The position numbers and the translations under genes were made by a program. Source: Limisphaerales bacterium (GTDB lineage Bacteria; Verrucomicrobiota; Verrucomicrobiia; Limisphaerales; UBA1096). Taken from it: 59,311 bases of DNA. The DNA lies in contig SHAK01000012.1 of the NCBI GenBank assembly GCA_004213515.1, forward strand, positions 1-59,311, in the 5' to 3' direction. Each line of letters begins with the position of its first letter. Position 1 is the first letter of the stretch. Positions 8,850-17,250 of the stretch are shown here, one piece after another. The notes beneath the pieces were generated by a model. The model was not told the origin of the DNA and searched no databases. It worked only from the letters and a program-made list of their open reading frames with translations.

Positions 8850-9695
8850 TTATTCCAAATTTTTAACTGGAAGAGAATTGTTATTTAAGGCGTCCAAATG
8901 CTTAAAGCCTGGGCGCATTATGCCATACCAAACACCAAATCCTAATAGAGTTCCCATAATAGCATCCCAGATGAAGTGCTGCTTTGTTGTTAGTACGCTT
9001 ATAAAAAGTCCAAACCATGCCGGCCAAAGAAGACAGACGGCCCAGTCCCAGCCTCTTTGCTTCCACCACCGAGCTACGCCGATAGCAATGATGAAGCTTT
9101 GAGCTATATGTAAGCAAGGCCATGCATTAAAAGGCTTATCTAATGCATGAAAAGAGCTGAAAAGTAACTTATACAAAGCTGACATTTCATCGATTTTTAG
9201 TTGCCATCGCAAATCAATATGAGCAGGAAATAAGAAAAAGAAAGGGAATGCAATCCAGCTCGAAATAACCCACCCCTGTGCCATAATTAAAGATTCAGCA
9301 CGGCCTCTATCATTCTTTTTTGCTGCATAAAATCCGAAGTAGTAGACGAACAGGGAGATGTAAAACCAAATAGACCAGTCAACAACGGGAATTTTGTAAT
9401 CAAGATACATCCCTTCACTGTCCTTAAAAATTGATTTTGGATCCCAAACAGTTCTTTCATCTTTAGGAGAAAAAGCGAGTGTGTCTCTTTTTGTTATTGT
9501 TTCTTTATCGAGGGGCGTATGATCCGGCCAAGACGCCATACGATTAAATAACATGTATGGACTAGCTAGTACCAATACCCAAAAAAGGAGGAGTGCGGGA
9601 TAAAGGTATCCTTTGCCTTTTTTTCGCCACTTCCATGCCGGGCTCCAAAGCCGCCAAAAGCGGGCGCCAAAAGGAATGGGGTTAGGCTTACTCAT
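8850..9695 (-). CDS. PAP2-superfamily membrane phosphatase/phosphotransferase
   Basis: The 281-residue membrane protein has hydrophobic segments at about 30-50, 106-124, 139-157, 199-209 and 217-236. The PAP2 catalytic motifs are present in part: WPCLHIA (192-198, H196) and SVLTTKQHFIWDAIMG (233-248, H240 and D244). This is the pattern of the Aur1/inositolphosphotransferase branch of PAP2 proteins, acting on phospho-lipids at the membrane. The first PAP2 motif (KXXXXXXRP) is not recognisable. The gene sits 7 nt downstream of a sulfatase gene on the same strand and may be co-transcribed with it. The substrate is unknown. Confidence 0.75.
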   Translation of the reverse strand: MSKPNPIPFGARFWRLWSPAWKWRKKGKGYLYPALLLFWVLVLASPYMLFNRMASWPDHTPLDKETITKRDTLAFSPKDERTVWDPKSIFKDSEGMYLDYKIPVVDWSIWFYISLFVYYFGFYAAKKNDRGRAESLIMAQGWVISSWIAFPFFFLFPAHIDLRWQLKIDEMSALYKLLFSSFHALDKPFNAWPCLHIAQSFIIAIGVARWWKQRGWDWAVCLLWPAWFGLFISVLTTKQHFIWDAIMGTLLGFGVWYGIMRPGFKHLDALNNNSLPVKNLE

Positions 9696-9702
9696 AAGAA
9701 GA

Positions 9703-11166
9703 TTAATTATTTGTTAAGCGTCCGGACGAGCGCTGACCTTTTCCCTTTCGGCCTTGATCTCCTAGTTCGTTTCGCATTCCTTCACCAAGCTTTAGCATTT
9801 TGGCCAAAATTTTCGGGTAGTTGGCTTTTACGTCGGTTGTTTCGCCGATGTCTTGATGTAAATTAAAGAGGGATAATTCAATTTTGGCTTGGCTGTATTT
9901 TGTTGGGATGCCGCCAGTTCCTCCAGGTTTTCCATTCATTGTTCGATAGTTGTGGGGGAAGTGTAGTTTCCATTTTCCCATGCGCATAGCCTGTAGCTGC
10001 TGGCCGTAATAAAAGTAATAAGCCTCTTGTGGGCTTTTGTCATTCTTTCCGGTAACAAGGTTTAAAATACTTTTTCCATCAATTTTGTGATCGGGAAGAT
10101 TAGCTCCAATTAATTCAGCTACAGTCGGTAAAATATCGATTGTCATTGCTGGGGTGCTGCAGTTGCTATTGGAGGGAACAGTTCCTGGCCACCACATTAA
10201 AGTGCTCTCTCGACAGCCTCCTTCAAACATTGTGCCTTTTCCTTCACGAAGAGGTCCAGCTGATCCTGCGTGATCTCCATAACTAAGCCATGGCCCATTA
10301 TCACTCGTAAAAATAACCAAGGTATTTTTGTCTAATTCGTTTTTACGTAAGGTGTCAAGAATCTGGCCTACGCTCCAGTCGACTTCCATCATTACATCTC
10401 CGAAGAGACCTGATTTACTTTTTCCTTTAAATTTTTCAGATACATATAAAGGGACATGTACCATTGAATGCGGAACATAGAGAAAAAAAGGTTTTGTTTT
10501 GTTTGTTTCTATAAACTTTATAGCATATTCAGTGTACTGTGTTGTTAATTGTTCCTGATCTTTACCAGAAACCTGAGGATTTATAACTTTGTTTTTATAT
10601 ATTAGAGGTAAATGGGGCCATCGCTTCAGCCGCTCTTGCATGGGTAAATGGAGAACGCCGGGATGATATGGCCACATATCATTTGAATAAGGTAGGCCGA
10701 AATAATCATCAAATCCATGCTGCATAGGTAGAAAAGGTTTATGATGTCCGAGATGCCACTTCCCATAAATAGCTGTAGTATATCCTTTTTGCTTACATAA
10801 TTCTGCTAATGTCACTTCATTTTTATGAAGTCCGTGATTTGATTTTGGTCCAAGAGCGCCAAAAATACCTACTCTGACATTGTAGCAGCCTGTTAGTAAT
10901 CCTGCCCGCGATGCGCTACAGACGGCCTGAGTTACATAAAAATCGCTGAACTTACGCCCTTCTCTGGCCATGCGATCGAGGTTTGGAGTTGGATAAGACT
11001 TAGATCCGAATGGGCCGATGTCCGCGTAAGCCATATCATCCATAAAGATTACAACGATATTAGGAGATTTACTTTCAGTGCCAGCAACTTGTGCTAGAAA
11101 TCCCAAGTTTGTTCCTAAGACGGCAACAAGACTACTAAATATTAAGGTTCGAATTAGTAAGTTCAT
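9703..11166 (-). CDS. Secreted sulfatase (formylglycine type)
   Basis: The 487-residue protein has an N-terminal signal segment (residues 1-29), a metal-binding NIVVIFMDDMAYADIG block, and the sulfatase signature CSASRAGLLTG starting at C83. That cysteine would be oxidised to formylglycine; alanine replaces the usual proline, as is tolerated in CXAXR-type sites. YGKWHLGHH and TSDNGPW are further active-site blocks of arylsulfatase A-like enzymes. It probably desulfates a polysaccharide or other sulfate ester in the periplasm or outside the cell. It is followed 7 nt later by the PAP2 gene and preceded 61 nt upstream by another sulfatase gene. No maturation enzyme is in the window. Confidence 0.93.
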   Translation of the reverse strand: MNLLIRTLIFSSLVAVLGTNLGFLAQVAGTESKSPNIVVIFMDDMAYADIGPFGSKSYPTPNLDRMAREGRKFSDFYVTQAVCSASRAGLLTGCYNVRVGIFGALGPKSNHGLHKNEVTLAELCKQKGYTTAIYGKWHLGHHKPFLPMQHGFDDYFGLPYSNDMWPYHPGVLHLPMQERLKRWPHLPLIYKNKVINPQVSGKDQEQLTTQYTEYAIKFIETNKTKPFFLYVPHSMVHVPLYVSEKFKGKSKSGLFGDVMMEVDWSVGQILDTLRKNELDKNTLVIFTSDNGPWLSYGDHAGSAGPLREGKGTMFEGGCRESTLMWWPGTVPSNSNCSTPAMTIDILPTVAELIGANLPDHKIDGKSILNLVTGKNDKSPQEAYYFYYGQQLQAMRMGKWKLHFPHNYRTMNGKPGGTGGIPTKYSQAKIELSLFNLHQDIGETTDVKANYPKILAKMLKLGEGMRNELGDQGRKGKGQRSSGRLTNN

Positions 11167-11227
11167 TTTAAAGAGTATGATTTCTTAAATATCGAGACTT
11201 GGCCAGTTGAATCCCTCGTATTTTAGC

Positions 11228-12745
11228 CTAAGGAGTTTTCGTTTTGTTTTCATAATATGCACGAAGCCGTTTTGTCATCTCAGCCTTATCTGGGCGTGGG
11301 CGTTCGCGAACCGGCAATGCTTGGCCGTCTTTTCGACCAAATTCATCAAGAGTTCGAAAAGGAGGGGGCTTGTCATTTGTGTCGGCTTGCCACCTGGAAA
11401 GAGTAAGTCGTAACTTTTTTAATTGTTTTTGATGCTTGGAAGAGGATGCAAGGTTATCTAATTCAAATGGGTCTTTTTTGATATTATATAATTCCTCTAT
11501 CTCGCGAGGCTTAACGAATGTATTTTTTTGTGCATTAGTTAATTTGCCTTCCTTGCGGAGCAAGATCATTTCTCTATAAGATATGGATCGAACTACATCT
11601 GCAGGAGGAGTGTTGGGAAGATCATTATAAAAGTTTCTGATATATTTGAAATTTTTGTTTCGAACAGCACGAACTCGATCTTCGTAGTCATGCCAGTTTC
11701 GTTCGGCAAAGATAAACTTGTTTATCATTAATTTTGGAGACTGTAAAATAGGCAAAAAACTTTGGCCTTCAAATATTGTAGGCGTTGACAAGCCTGCCAG
11801 TTCTAAAAATGCAGGAGCAATATCAATGGAGCTCACTAGACTGTCAGACTTGCTGTTTGGTTTAACATGTTTTGGCCAGTGAATGATAAATGGAGTCTTA
11901 ATACCGCTATCATAAAGAGTCGTTTTATCTCTTGGGAATGGGCGGCCATTGTCGCTTATGAATAGTATGAAAGTATTTTCAAAGATATTCTGTTCGTGTA
12001 ACTCCTCAATTACGTTGCCGACGAAACGATCAAGTCTTGTGATTTCGTCGTAATATAATGCGTAGTCTTTTCTACTTTTTAGAGTGTCTGCTACATATGG
12101 AGGGAGTCTGACATTTTCTGGCTTGTGAGGTTTATCTAGAATGCCTTCATCATAATCCCGATGAGGATCAAGTGCTGCGAGCCAGGCGAAAAGGGGTTTG
12201 TTTTTTGGTCGGGCCTTGAGAATAGGGACCCATTGGTCGCAGCCGCTTCGGGCATCACCAATAACCTTTTGAGTAATTTTACCTTCTTTTGCTGCTTGGC
12301 CAGTTGGCAGCTGAAAGCCGGAAACATCCGCTTCTCGAACTTCATTGAATCGGTCTTTTACAAAATTACCCAGATGCCATTTCCCAGCCGCCACCGTCCA
12401 ATAGCCAGAAGCTTTTAAGAGTTCAACAAACGTCAGGCGATCCGGCGGAAGTGGCCAGTGCAATTGTTCGGCATCAGTTTGATGTGGGTAAGTGCTGGTA
12501 ATAATGCTTGCACGACTTGGGCTACATGAACTTATGGTAAGAAACGCATTTGTAAAACTCATGCCCCCTTTAGCTAATCGATCAAGATTTGGTGTCCGAA
12601 CTTTAGGGTTGCCTGTACATCCAAGATCGTCCCAAGCCAAATCGTCAGCTATTATGAAAACAATATTTGGTCGATTGTCTTTTGCATGACTGAGCAAGGG
12701 AGCTATTAGGCTTATTAAGCTACAGATTGAAATAAAACGGTACAT
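11228..12745 (-). CDS. Secreted sulfatase (formylglycine type)
   Basis: The 505-residue protein begins with a signal peptide (to about residue 21, SHA), then RPNIVFIIADDLAWDDLG with two metal-binding aspartates. The formylglycine site is CSPSR at residues 74-78, followed by AAGKWHLG and ISDNG. It belongs to the arylsulfatase A-like family but differs clearly in sequence from the neighbouring sulfatase at 9703-11166, so it is not a recent duplicate. The three genes panE-like, sulfatase and sulfatase run in the same direction; 9 nt separate this start from the end of the panE-like gene. Confidence 0.93.
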   Translation of the reverse strand: MYRFISICSLISLIAPLLSHAKDNRPNIVFIIADDLAWDDLGCTGNPKVRTPNLDRLAKGGMSFTNAFLTISSCSPSRASIITSTYPHQTDAEQLHWPLPPDRLTFVELLKASGYWTVAAGKWHLGNFVKDRFNEVREADVSGFQLPTGQAAKEGKITQKVIGDARSGCDQWVPILKARPKNKPLFAWLAALDPHRDYDEGILDKPHKPENVRLPPYVADTLKSRKDYALYYDEITRLDRFVGNVIEELHEQNIFENTFILFISDNGRPFPRDKTTLYDSGIKTPFIIHWPKHVKPNSKSDSLVSSIDIAPAFLELAGLSTPTIFEGQSFLPILQSPKLMINKFIFAERNWHDYEDRVRAVRNKNFKYIRNFYNDLPNTPPADVVRSISYREMILLRKEGKLTNAQKNTFVKPREIEELYNIKKDPFELDNLASSSKHQKQLKKLRLTLSRWQADTNDKPPPFRTLDEFGRKDGQALPVRERPRPDKAEMTKRLRAYYENKTKTP

Positions 12746-12754
12746 TGTTTTGAT

Positions 12755-13765
12755 TTATTTGCTCGTTGAGCTTGATTGAGTTTGGTTTACCATTTGTGTT
12801 AAAATAGAGCATAGTTTAGTTAAGCGTGGGGCTTCAAGCCCTTTGGCACGAGCAACTGCTAGAGGCCTGTAAAAAAGCGCCTCTAATTCAAGGGGCCGGC
12901 CAGCTTCAAAATCAATCAAGGTTGAGGCCCGATAGGAGCCCATAACACGAGTACGATTGCGTTGATATTCTCCACTATTCGTAGAGATATTGTGTCCTAA
13001 TGCGCGGCCGGTAGAAATAACTTCATCCATCAATTCGGTTACAAGGCTTTCCCATATTCCTTTATCGAGAAGGTCAGCGGACGTTAGGCACTGTCCAATT
13101 GAGTTATTAGGCTTTAAGGATCCGGTCTTTACGGCATCCAATCCTGCCGCCCCTGCAACGCCTAAACCGTTGAAAGGTATATTCCATATTAATTTCTCCC
13201 ATTTTGCTCGATCGAGATCGGTTTCTACTTCAACTTGAATTCCTGAGTCGCGAACCAGTTGTGCAATGTTTTCTGTTAGTTTATCCGGAAGGCCATTATA
13301 TTTCCCCATAACTATTTTACCATGAGCGATGTGTTTAATAACTCCTGGGGCAATGCGGTTAAGACAAACAAAGCACATTCCCCCAAAAACGGGATTTTGA
13401 GGGAACAGCTTAGTCAATTTTGCTTCATTTCCTAAACCATTTTGTAGTGTAAAAAGAGAGGTTTGCTTTCCCACAAGAGGCGTTAGTAATTTTGAGAAAT
13501 TATGATTTGCTGTCGACTTGAGAGCTATCAACACTAAATCGCATTCTCCAATTTCTTGGGGGTTATTAGAAATTTTCGGACGAAGGGAGTAATTTCCATC
13601 AATGCTTTGGATGTGAAGTCCATTAGCCTCTACAGCTGCGAAATCACTGCGAAGAAGGAAATGTATATCTAGTCCGTTTTGAGCAATCTTCGACCCGTAA
13701 AAACTTCCAACTGCGCCACATCCTACCACCGCAATTTTATTAAAGTTATGGTCTTTATGATCCAT
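12755..13765 (-). CDS. panE: Ketopantoate reductase-like protein (PanE/ApbA family)
   Basis: The product has 336 residues from the ATG at 13765. An in-frame TTG at 13789 would start inside a transcription terminator, so I reject it. KIAVVGCGAVGSFYGSKIA is the NADP-binding GxGxxG, and RAKWEKLIWNIPFNGLG contains the conserved catalytic lysine region of PanE. PanE reduces 2-dehydropantoate to pantoate in pantothenate and CoA synthesis. Several PanE-family paralogues act on other 2-keto acids, so the symbol is a likely rather than certain name. It lies downstream of HU with the HU terminator in between. A sulfatase gene follows after 9 nt. Confidence 0.8.
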   Translation of the reverse strand: MDHKDHNFNKIAVVGCGAVGSFYGSKIAQNGLDIHFLLRSDFAAVEANGLHIQSIDGNYSLRPKISNNPQEIGECDLVLIALKSTANHNFSKLLTPLVGKQTSLFTLQNGLGNEAKLTKLFPQNPVFGGMCFVCLNRIAPGVIKHIAHGKIVMGKYNGLPDKLTENIAQLVRDSGIQVEVETDLDRAKWEKLIWNIPFNGLGVAGAAGLDAVKTGSLKPNNSIGQCLTSADLLDKGIWESLVTELMDEVISTGRALGHNISTNSGEYQRNRTRVMGSYRASTLIDFEAGRPLELEALFYRPLAVARAKGLEAPRLTKLCSILTQMVNQTQSSSTSK

Positions 13766-13774
13766 ATAGAAAAA

Positions 13775-13803
13775 AAAAGCGCCCTGCAACTGCGGGCGCT
13801 TTT
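13775..13803 (-). terminator. Intrinsic terminator of the HU gene
   Basis: GCGCCC (13779-13784) pairs with GGGCGC (13794-13799) and the stem is extended by four A-T pairs on each side. Read on the minus strand, a run of eight T follows the GC stem (complement of 13771-13778). It lies 19 nt after the HU stop. The A/T flanks would also allow partial function in the other direction, but no plus-strand gene ends here. Confidence 0.85.
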
Positions 13804-13821
13804 CGGTTAGAAAGAATTTAA

Positions 13822-14112
13822 TTAGCTAGCTATAGAATCTTTAGCTGCTTTAGCAACAGCAAACTTGACCACAGTCTTAGCTGGTATCTGGATAGTTTCT
13901 CCAGTAGCAGGATTTCTACCTTGTCGAGCCTTACGGTTAACAAGTTTTAATTTACCAATACCTGGGAATGTAAAAGCGCCAGTCGATTTTGTGCTTGAGA
14001 TAGCCAAATCAGCCAAGTTTGCCAAAACATCGGCTGCTTGTTTCTTTGTGAGATCATTCGCTTCAGCAACCGCTGCTGCGATCTGTGATTTTGTTAGGGG
14101 TTTATCTGCCAT
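13822..14112 (-). CDS. HU-family DNA-binding protein
   Basis: The 96-residue protein has the HU/IHF fold: TKSQIAAAVAEANDLTKKQAADVL at the N-terminus (helical dimerisation part), FTFPGIGKLKLVNRKARQGRNP, and the DNA-embracing arm RQGRNPATGE at residues 63-72. HU dimers bend DNA and compact the nucleoid. The second half of the arm and the C-terminus (VKFAVAKAAKDSIAS) are as expected. It has its own terminator (13775-13803) and a palindrome near a possible promoter (14142-14163), so it is probably a single-gene unit. Confidence 0.95.
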   Translation of the reverse strand: MADKPLTKSQIAAAVAEANDLTKKQAADVLANLADLAISSTKSTGAFTFPGIGKLKLVNRKARQGRNPATGETIQIPAKTVVKFAVAKAAKDSIAS

Positions 14113-14141
14113 GATATTTTTGATTCGGGTTTTTGCTTATT

Positions 14142-14163
14142 ACTATAAGTAGTGCTGCACTAC
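14142..14163 (-). promoter_or_regulatory. Possible HU promoter with operator-like palindrome
   Basis: On the minus strand TATAGT (14147-14142) could serve as a -10 box about 30 nt before the HU ATG. Immediately upstream, GTAGTG-CTG-CACTAC (14149-14163) is a perfect 6-bp inverted repeat that would sit in the -10/-35 spacer, a usual place for a repressor site. No clear -35 consensus is seen. The assignment is inference from position and symmetry. Confidence 0.4.
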
Positions 14164-14356
14164 CCGGAGTTCGTTTTACGAGCGGATATTGGTGTTCGCA
14201 AGCAGAAAAATCAAAAAAACTCTATATTTTTCAATGAAAGATAGAGAGAAATAGTATATTTGTACGTTGATTTAGTCATGCATAGCACAAGTGTTAAGAG
14301 TTAATATTTGAATCCACCTTAATCTGTGAGTGAGCATTTAAAAATCTAACATATTA

Positions 14357-17245
14357 TTATTGATTTTCATATAATCCTAAAAATGATTCACTTTTTATAA
14401 CCTCTGAAATTAAAGATTTTAGCTTAAAACGATCGCTTTTTGTTCGATCTACAATCTTTTCAATAGTGAACATATCCTTAGGCGTGAGTTCACGCGAGAG
14501 CGCAAATCGAAGTAAATGAGAGGTAAATGCTTTGGCAAAACGTTTATCTTCTTTGGCTATGGATTCCTTAAATTCGACAACATTATTGAATCTGTATTTT
14601 CTTAGAAGCGTACCTGTAACGTCTACATTTCGGCCATTTGGGTACTTGTCACGCCATCGGCCGGTAATGTCAAAATTCTCAAGTGCAAATCCAAGCGGGT
14701 CGAGTCGAGAATGGCAGCCGGCACAGTCCGGATTCTCACGGTGCTTTGCAAATTTTTCACGGATAGTGAGGTGATCCTCGGCGCTGGCTTCGTTCAAAGG
14801 CGGTATATCATTTGGGGGAGGTGGAGGAGGGTCGTTGAATATAACTTCGATGACCCAAGCCCCACGCGCAATAGGGTGGGTACGGTGCGTGCCGTTATTC
14901 ATACTGAGCATTGCCGCGCTTGTGATCACTCCGCCGTATTGAGGGTTTTTAATATTTACGCGGACGAACTCGTTGTTGTGAATCTTGCTTTGGATCATCT
15001 CGTCGAACTTTTTGTTCATTTCTCTCTGTACGTCATCTGGCTTGCGTGGTTTGGGCAGGCTGTGCAGTACGGCCTGAGCATGCTTTAGTTGCATTGATAA
15101 TTTATCTCGCTCTTCTGCTGTCTTTTTACGAATAGGATCTAGCTCTTTAGCCAATGTGCGATAGAATTTAGCTAGAATAGATTTTTGTTTCTCTGTCCGC
15201 TTGAAAGGCTTCAGCTGCACAGCTGTTATGATAGCTGCGGGAAGCGGGACAGCATCGGTCTTGAAGTAAAAACCATAGCCTCCCCCTCCGTTGGAAACCT
15301 TGAGAAGTAGTTTGTTTTCTCCCTTAACCAAATCCACCTTGATTTTGTCTTGGTCCGGCGCTAGCCCGCGGGTGATATATTTATCTGCAACTATTTTACC
15401 GTTTAGCCAAATCTTGAAACTGTCGTCGCTGCCTATCGATAGTTCTTGCTCCCGCTCAATGCTCGAGTGGATAGTGCGGTATAGGTAGGTACTACAGTTG
15501 GCTCCATTCAATTGATGTTGTTTACCATCCTCTAGCTTTTCAGCGATTTGCCATTTCAGTTTCCCGTGGGTTTTTTTTAAGTCGACTTTGGTTTCGTTGA
15601 TGAATGCTCTGTCGTGGGCCTTCTTTAGATTGTCTTCTTTGAACGGCCCAATGCGATGCCAGGAAGACAGTGCTGTTTTGTTGCTGATCTCAATCAATCG
15701 GGAGGACTCCCAGAGCACTTGACCCGGGGATAGGTCGAGCGTATCCGCTTTTTTAGCGATGATTCCCGGTATAGATTGAGTGTACTCTTCAAGCGCGATT
15801 TGAGCTTTTTGAACTTCAGACTCTGCCTTTTGACGCTTGGCTTCGATTGGTTTATTTTCCGTCTTGATTTTAATTCGATCAATCTGTGGAGGCTTCAGTT
15901 CGCTGGAGTACCAGTCATTAAGGAAGTCACTACGATAGCTGAAAGTTGGGATTATTAGTTCAGTGATAGGTCGATTCTCTACGAAAACAGCATCAAAAAG
16001 CAGTAGAGGCTCGATGACCATCTGAAGACTAGCTGGGTGCTGTTTGTCTAACGAAAAGTAGCGGTGTAACTTTGGATCTGGGGTAGCGGCGAGAATATTT
16101 TCCAACTGCATCCATTGCGAAGGGAAGCTGTCGAGGAAGCGCTCAATGCGAGGGTCCTCCAACATTCGATTGATTGTTTTCTCCAACGTTTCCGTGTTGG
16201 TCAACTCCCCGCTATCAGCGAGGTCAAGCAGATCCTCGTCTGGGCTGCTTCCCCAGAGAAAAAAAGACAGATTGGAGGCTATGGCAAACGAACGAAGTTT
16301 CGGCCCGTCTGGCTGGTAATGGTAAAGAAACAAGGGTGATGACAACACTGCTGAAACGAGTTTCTTCATTGTGTCTTTGTAGTGCATGCCCTCCTTCAAC
16401 TTTCCAAGTGCATATTGAGTGTAGCGATCGGTCGTTTCCGTTGCTACCGGCCCACGAAAGGCAATTCGCAGAAAGCGGTTTATTCGTTTGCGAGTTTCGG
16501 TAGTAATATCCACGCCCTCGGCGGGAGGCTCGAAGAAGGTTTTCCAAATCCCAACGCTGTTTTTATTAAAGTCCGGGCTTTCAACGATAGAGATGCTCAG
16601 ACGAAAAAAGGCATCAAGCAGTAATGGCGAAAGTGTTAGTTGGTCGGCTTGATTATCAAATCCGTGCGAGGCTCGTAGGTCTTGAGGGAAAGGTTTTACG
16701 TCACGCATGCCGCCAGAGGGATTTAGTGCAAGTGAGCGAGCGTTTATGCGTTCAGGCATTTTCGGAGAATTAAGGTAAATCGTCTCCCTTGTTAATAACT
16801 TTTCCGACATTGAAAAAATATCTCGGTTTAGCTGGAACAAGTCGCGAACGGTATTGTTGTACTGGAAACGGTTTAATCTGCGTGGAGGATTGATCTTAGT
16901 TCCCTTGCCTTTGGTGGCAGTGTTCAACATCAATCTGAGGTAGTTAAGCAAATCCTTGAGGTCGGTGGAAGTGAGTTGCAACTCGTCCTCGGGAGGCATT
17001 TCGGCAGCGTCGAGTACGTCGATGATTTCTTTGATGAGTAGTGGCTTCGCGAGGAGTTGCCCGGCAGACGCGACTTCTTTAAGATTAATTTTCCCCTTTA
17101 TCTTCTCTCCACCGTGGCACTTGACGCAGTGCTTTGCAAAAAGCGGCTGTAACTTGTGTCTAAAATCATCTACCGCTAGGGCCTCGGATATACATTCGAA
17201 GGCAAGGAACAGGATACTTCCTATAATGAAATATTTTGGGAACAT
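14357..17245 (-). CDS. Secreted PSCyt1/DUF1587/DUF1592/DUF1588/DUF1585 protein with inserted domain
   Basis: The product has 962 residues from the ATG at 17245, which gives a clean signal peptide ending near ALA (residue 24) and lies 5 nt after the upstream stop; a start at 17335 would lie inside that gene. The order is PSCyt1 with C40-x-x-C43-H44 (CVKCHGGEKIKG), DUF1587 (RRLNRFQYNNTVRDLF), DUF1595/DUF1592 (FLRIAFRGP, SFFLWGSSPD), then an inserted stretch of about 280 residues with two coiled-coil parts around a PA14-like jelly-roll segment (SIGSDDSFKIWLNGKIV), then DUF1588 (NDPPPPPPNDIPP, CAGCHSRLDPLG) and DUF1585. CxxCH suggests haem attachment. The function is not established. It is co-transcribed with the DUF1552 gene upstream. 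Confidence 0.88.
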   Translation of the reverse strand: MFPKYFIIGSILFLAFECISEALAVDDFRHKLQPLFAKHCVKCHGGEKIKGKINLKEVASAGQLLAKPLLIKEIIDVLDAAEMPPEDELQLTSTDLKDLLNYLRLMLNTATKGKGTKINPPRRLNRFQYNNTVRDLFQLNRDIFSMSEKLLTRETIYLNSPKMPERINARSLALNPSGGMRDVKPFPQDLRASHGFDNQADQLTLSPLLLDAFFRLSISIVESPDFNKNSVGIWKTFFEPPAEGVDITTETRKRINRFLRIAFRGPVATETTDRYTQYALGKLKEGMHYKDTMKKLVSAVLSSPLFLYHYQPDGPKLRSFAIASNLSFFLWGSSPDEDLLDLADSGELTNTETLEKTINRMLEDPRIERFLDSFPSQWMQLENILAATPDPKLHRYFSLDKQHPASLQMVIEPLLLFDAVFVENRPITELIIPTFSYRSDFLNDWYSSELKPPQIDRIKIKTENKPIEAKRQKAESEVQKAQIALEEYTQSIPGIIAKKADTLDLSPGQVLWESSRLIEISNKTALSSWHRIGPFKEDNLKKAHDRAFINETKVDLKKTHGKLKWQIAEKLEDGKQHQLNGANCSTYLYRTIHSSIEREQELSIGSDDSFKIWLNGKIVADKYITRGLAPDQDKIKVDLVKGENKLLLKVSNGGGGYGFYFKTDAVPLPAAIITAVQLKPFKRTEKQKSILAKFYRTLAKELDPIRKKTAEERDKLSMQLKHAQAVLHSLPKPRKPDDVQREMNKKFDEMIQSKIHNNEFVRVNIKNPQYGGVITSAAMLSMNNGTHRTHPIARGAWVIEVIFNDPPPPPPNDIPPLNEASAEDHLTIREKFAKHRENPDCAGCHSRLDPLGFALENFDITGRWRDKYPNGRNVDVTGTLLRKYRFNNVVEFKESIAKEDKRFAKAFTSHLLRFALSRELTPKDMFTIEKIVDRTKSDRFKLKSLISEVIKSESFLGLYENQ

Positions 17246-17250
17246 GGCTG

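Noticed and set aside
8669-8866. Short plus-strand frame after purQ
   Set aside because: It runs through the purSQ terminator stem and its product has no protein-like pattern.
12755-13789. Longer PanE-like start at 13789
   Set aside because: It would begin with TTG inside the HU terminator stem; the ATG at 13765 is better.
14711-15088. Open plus-strand frame of 125 codons
   Set aside because: It is antisense to the DUF1592-type gene, with no independent support.
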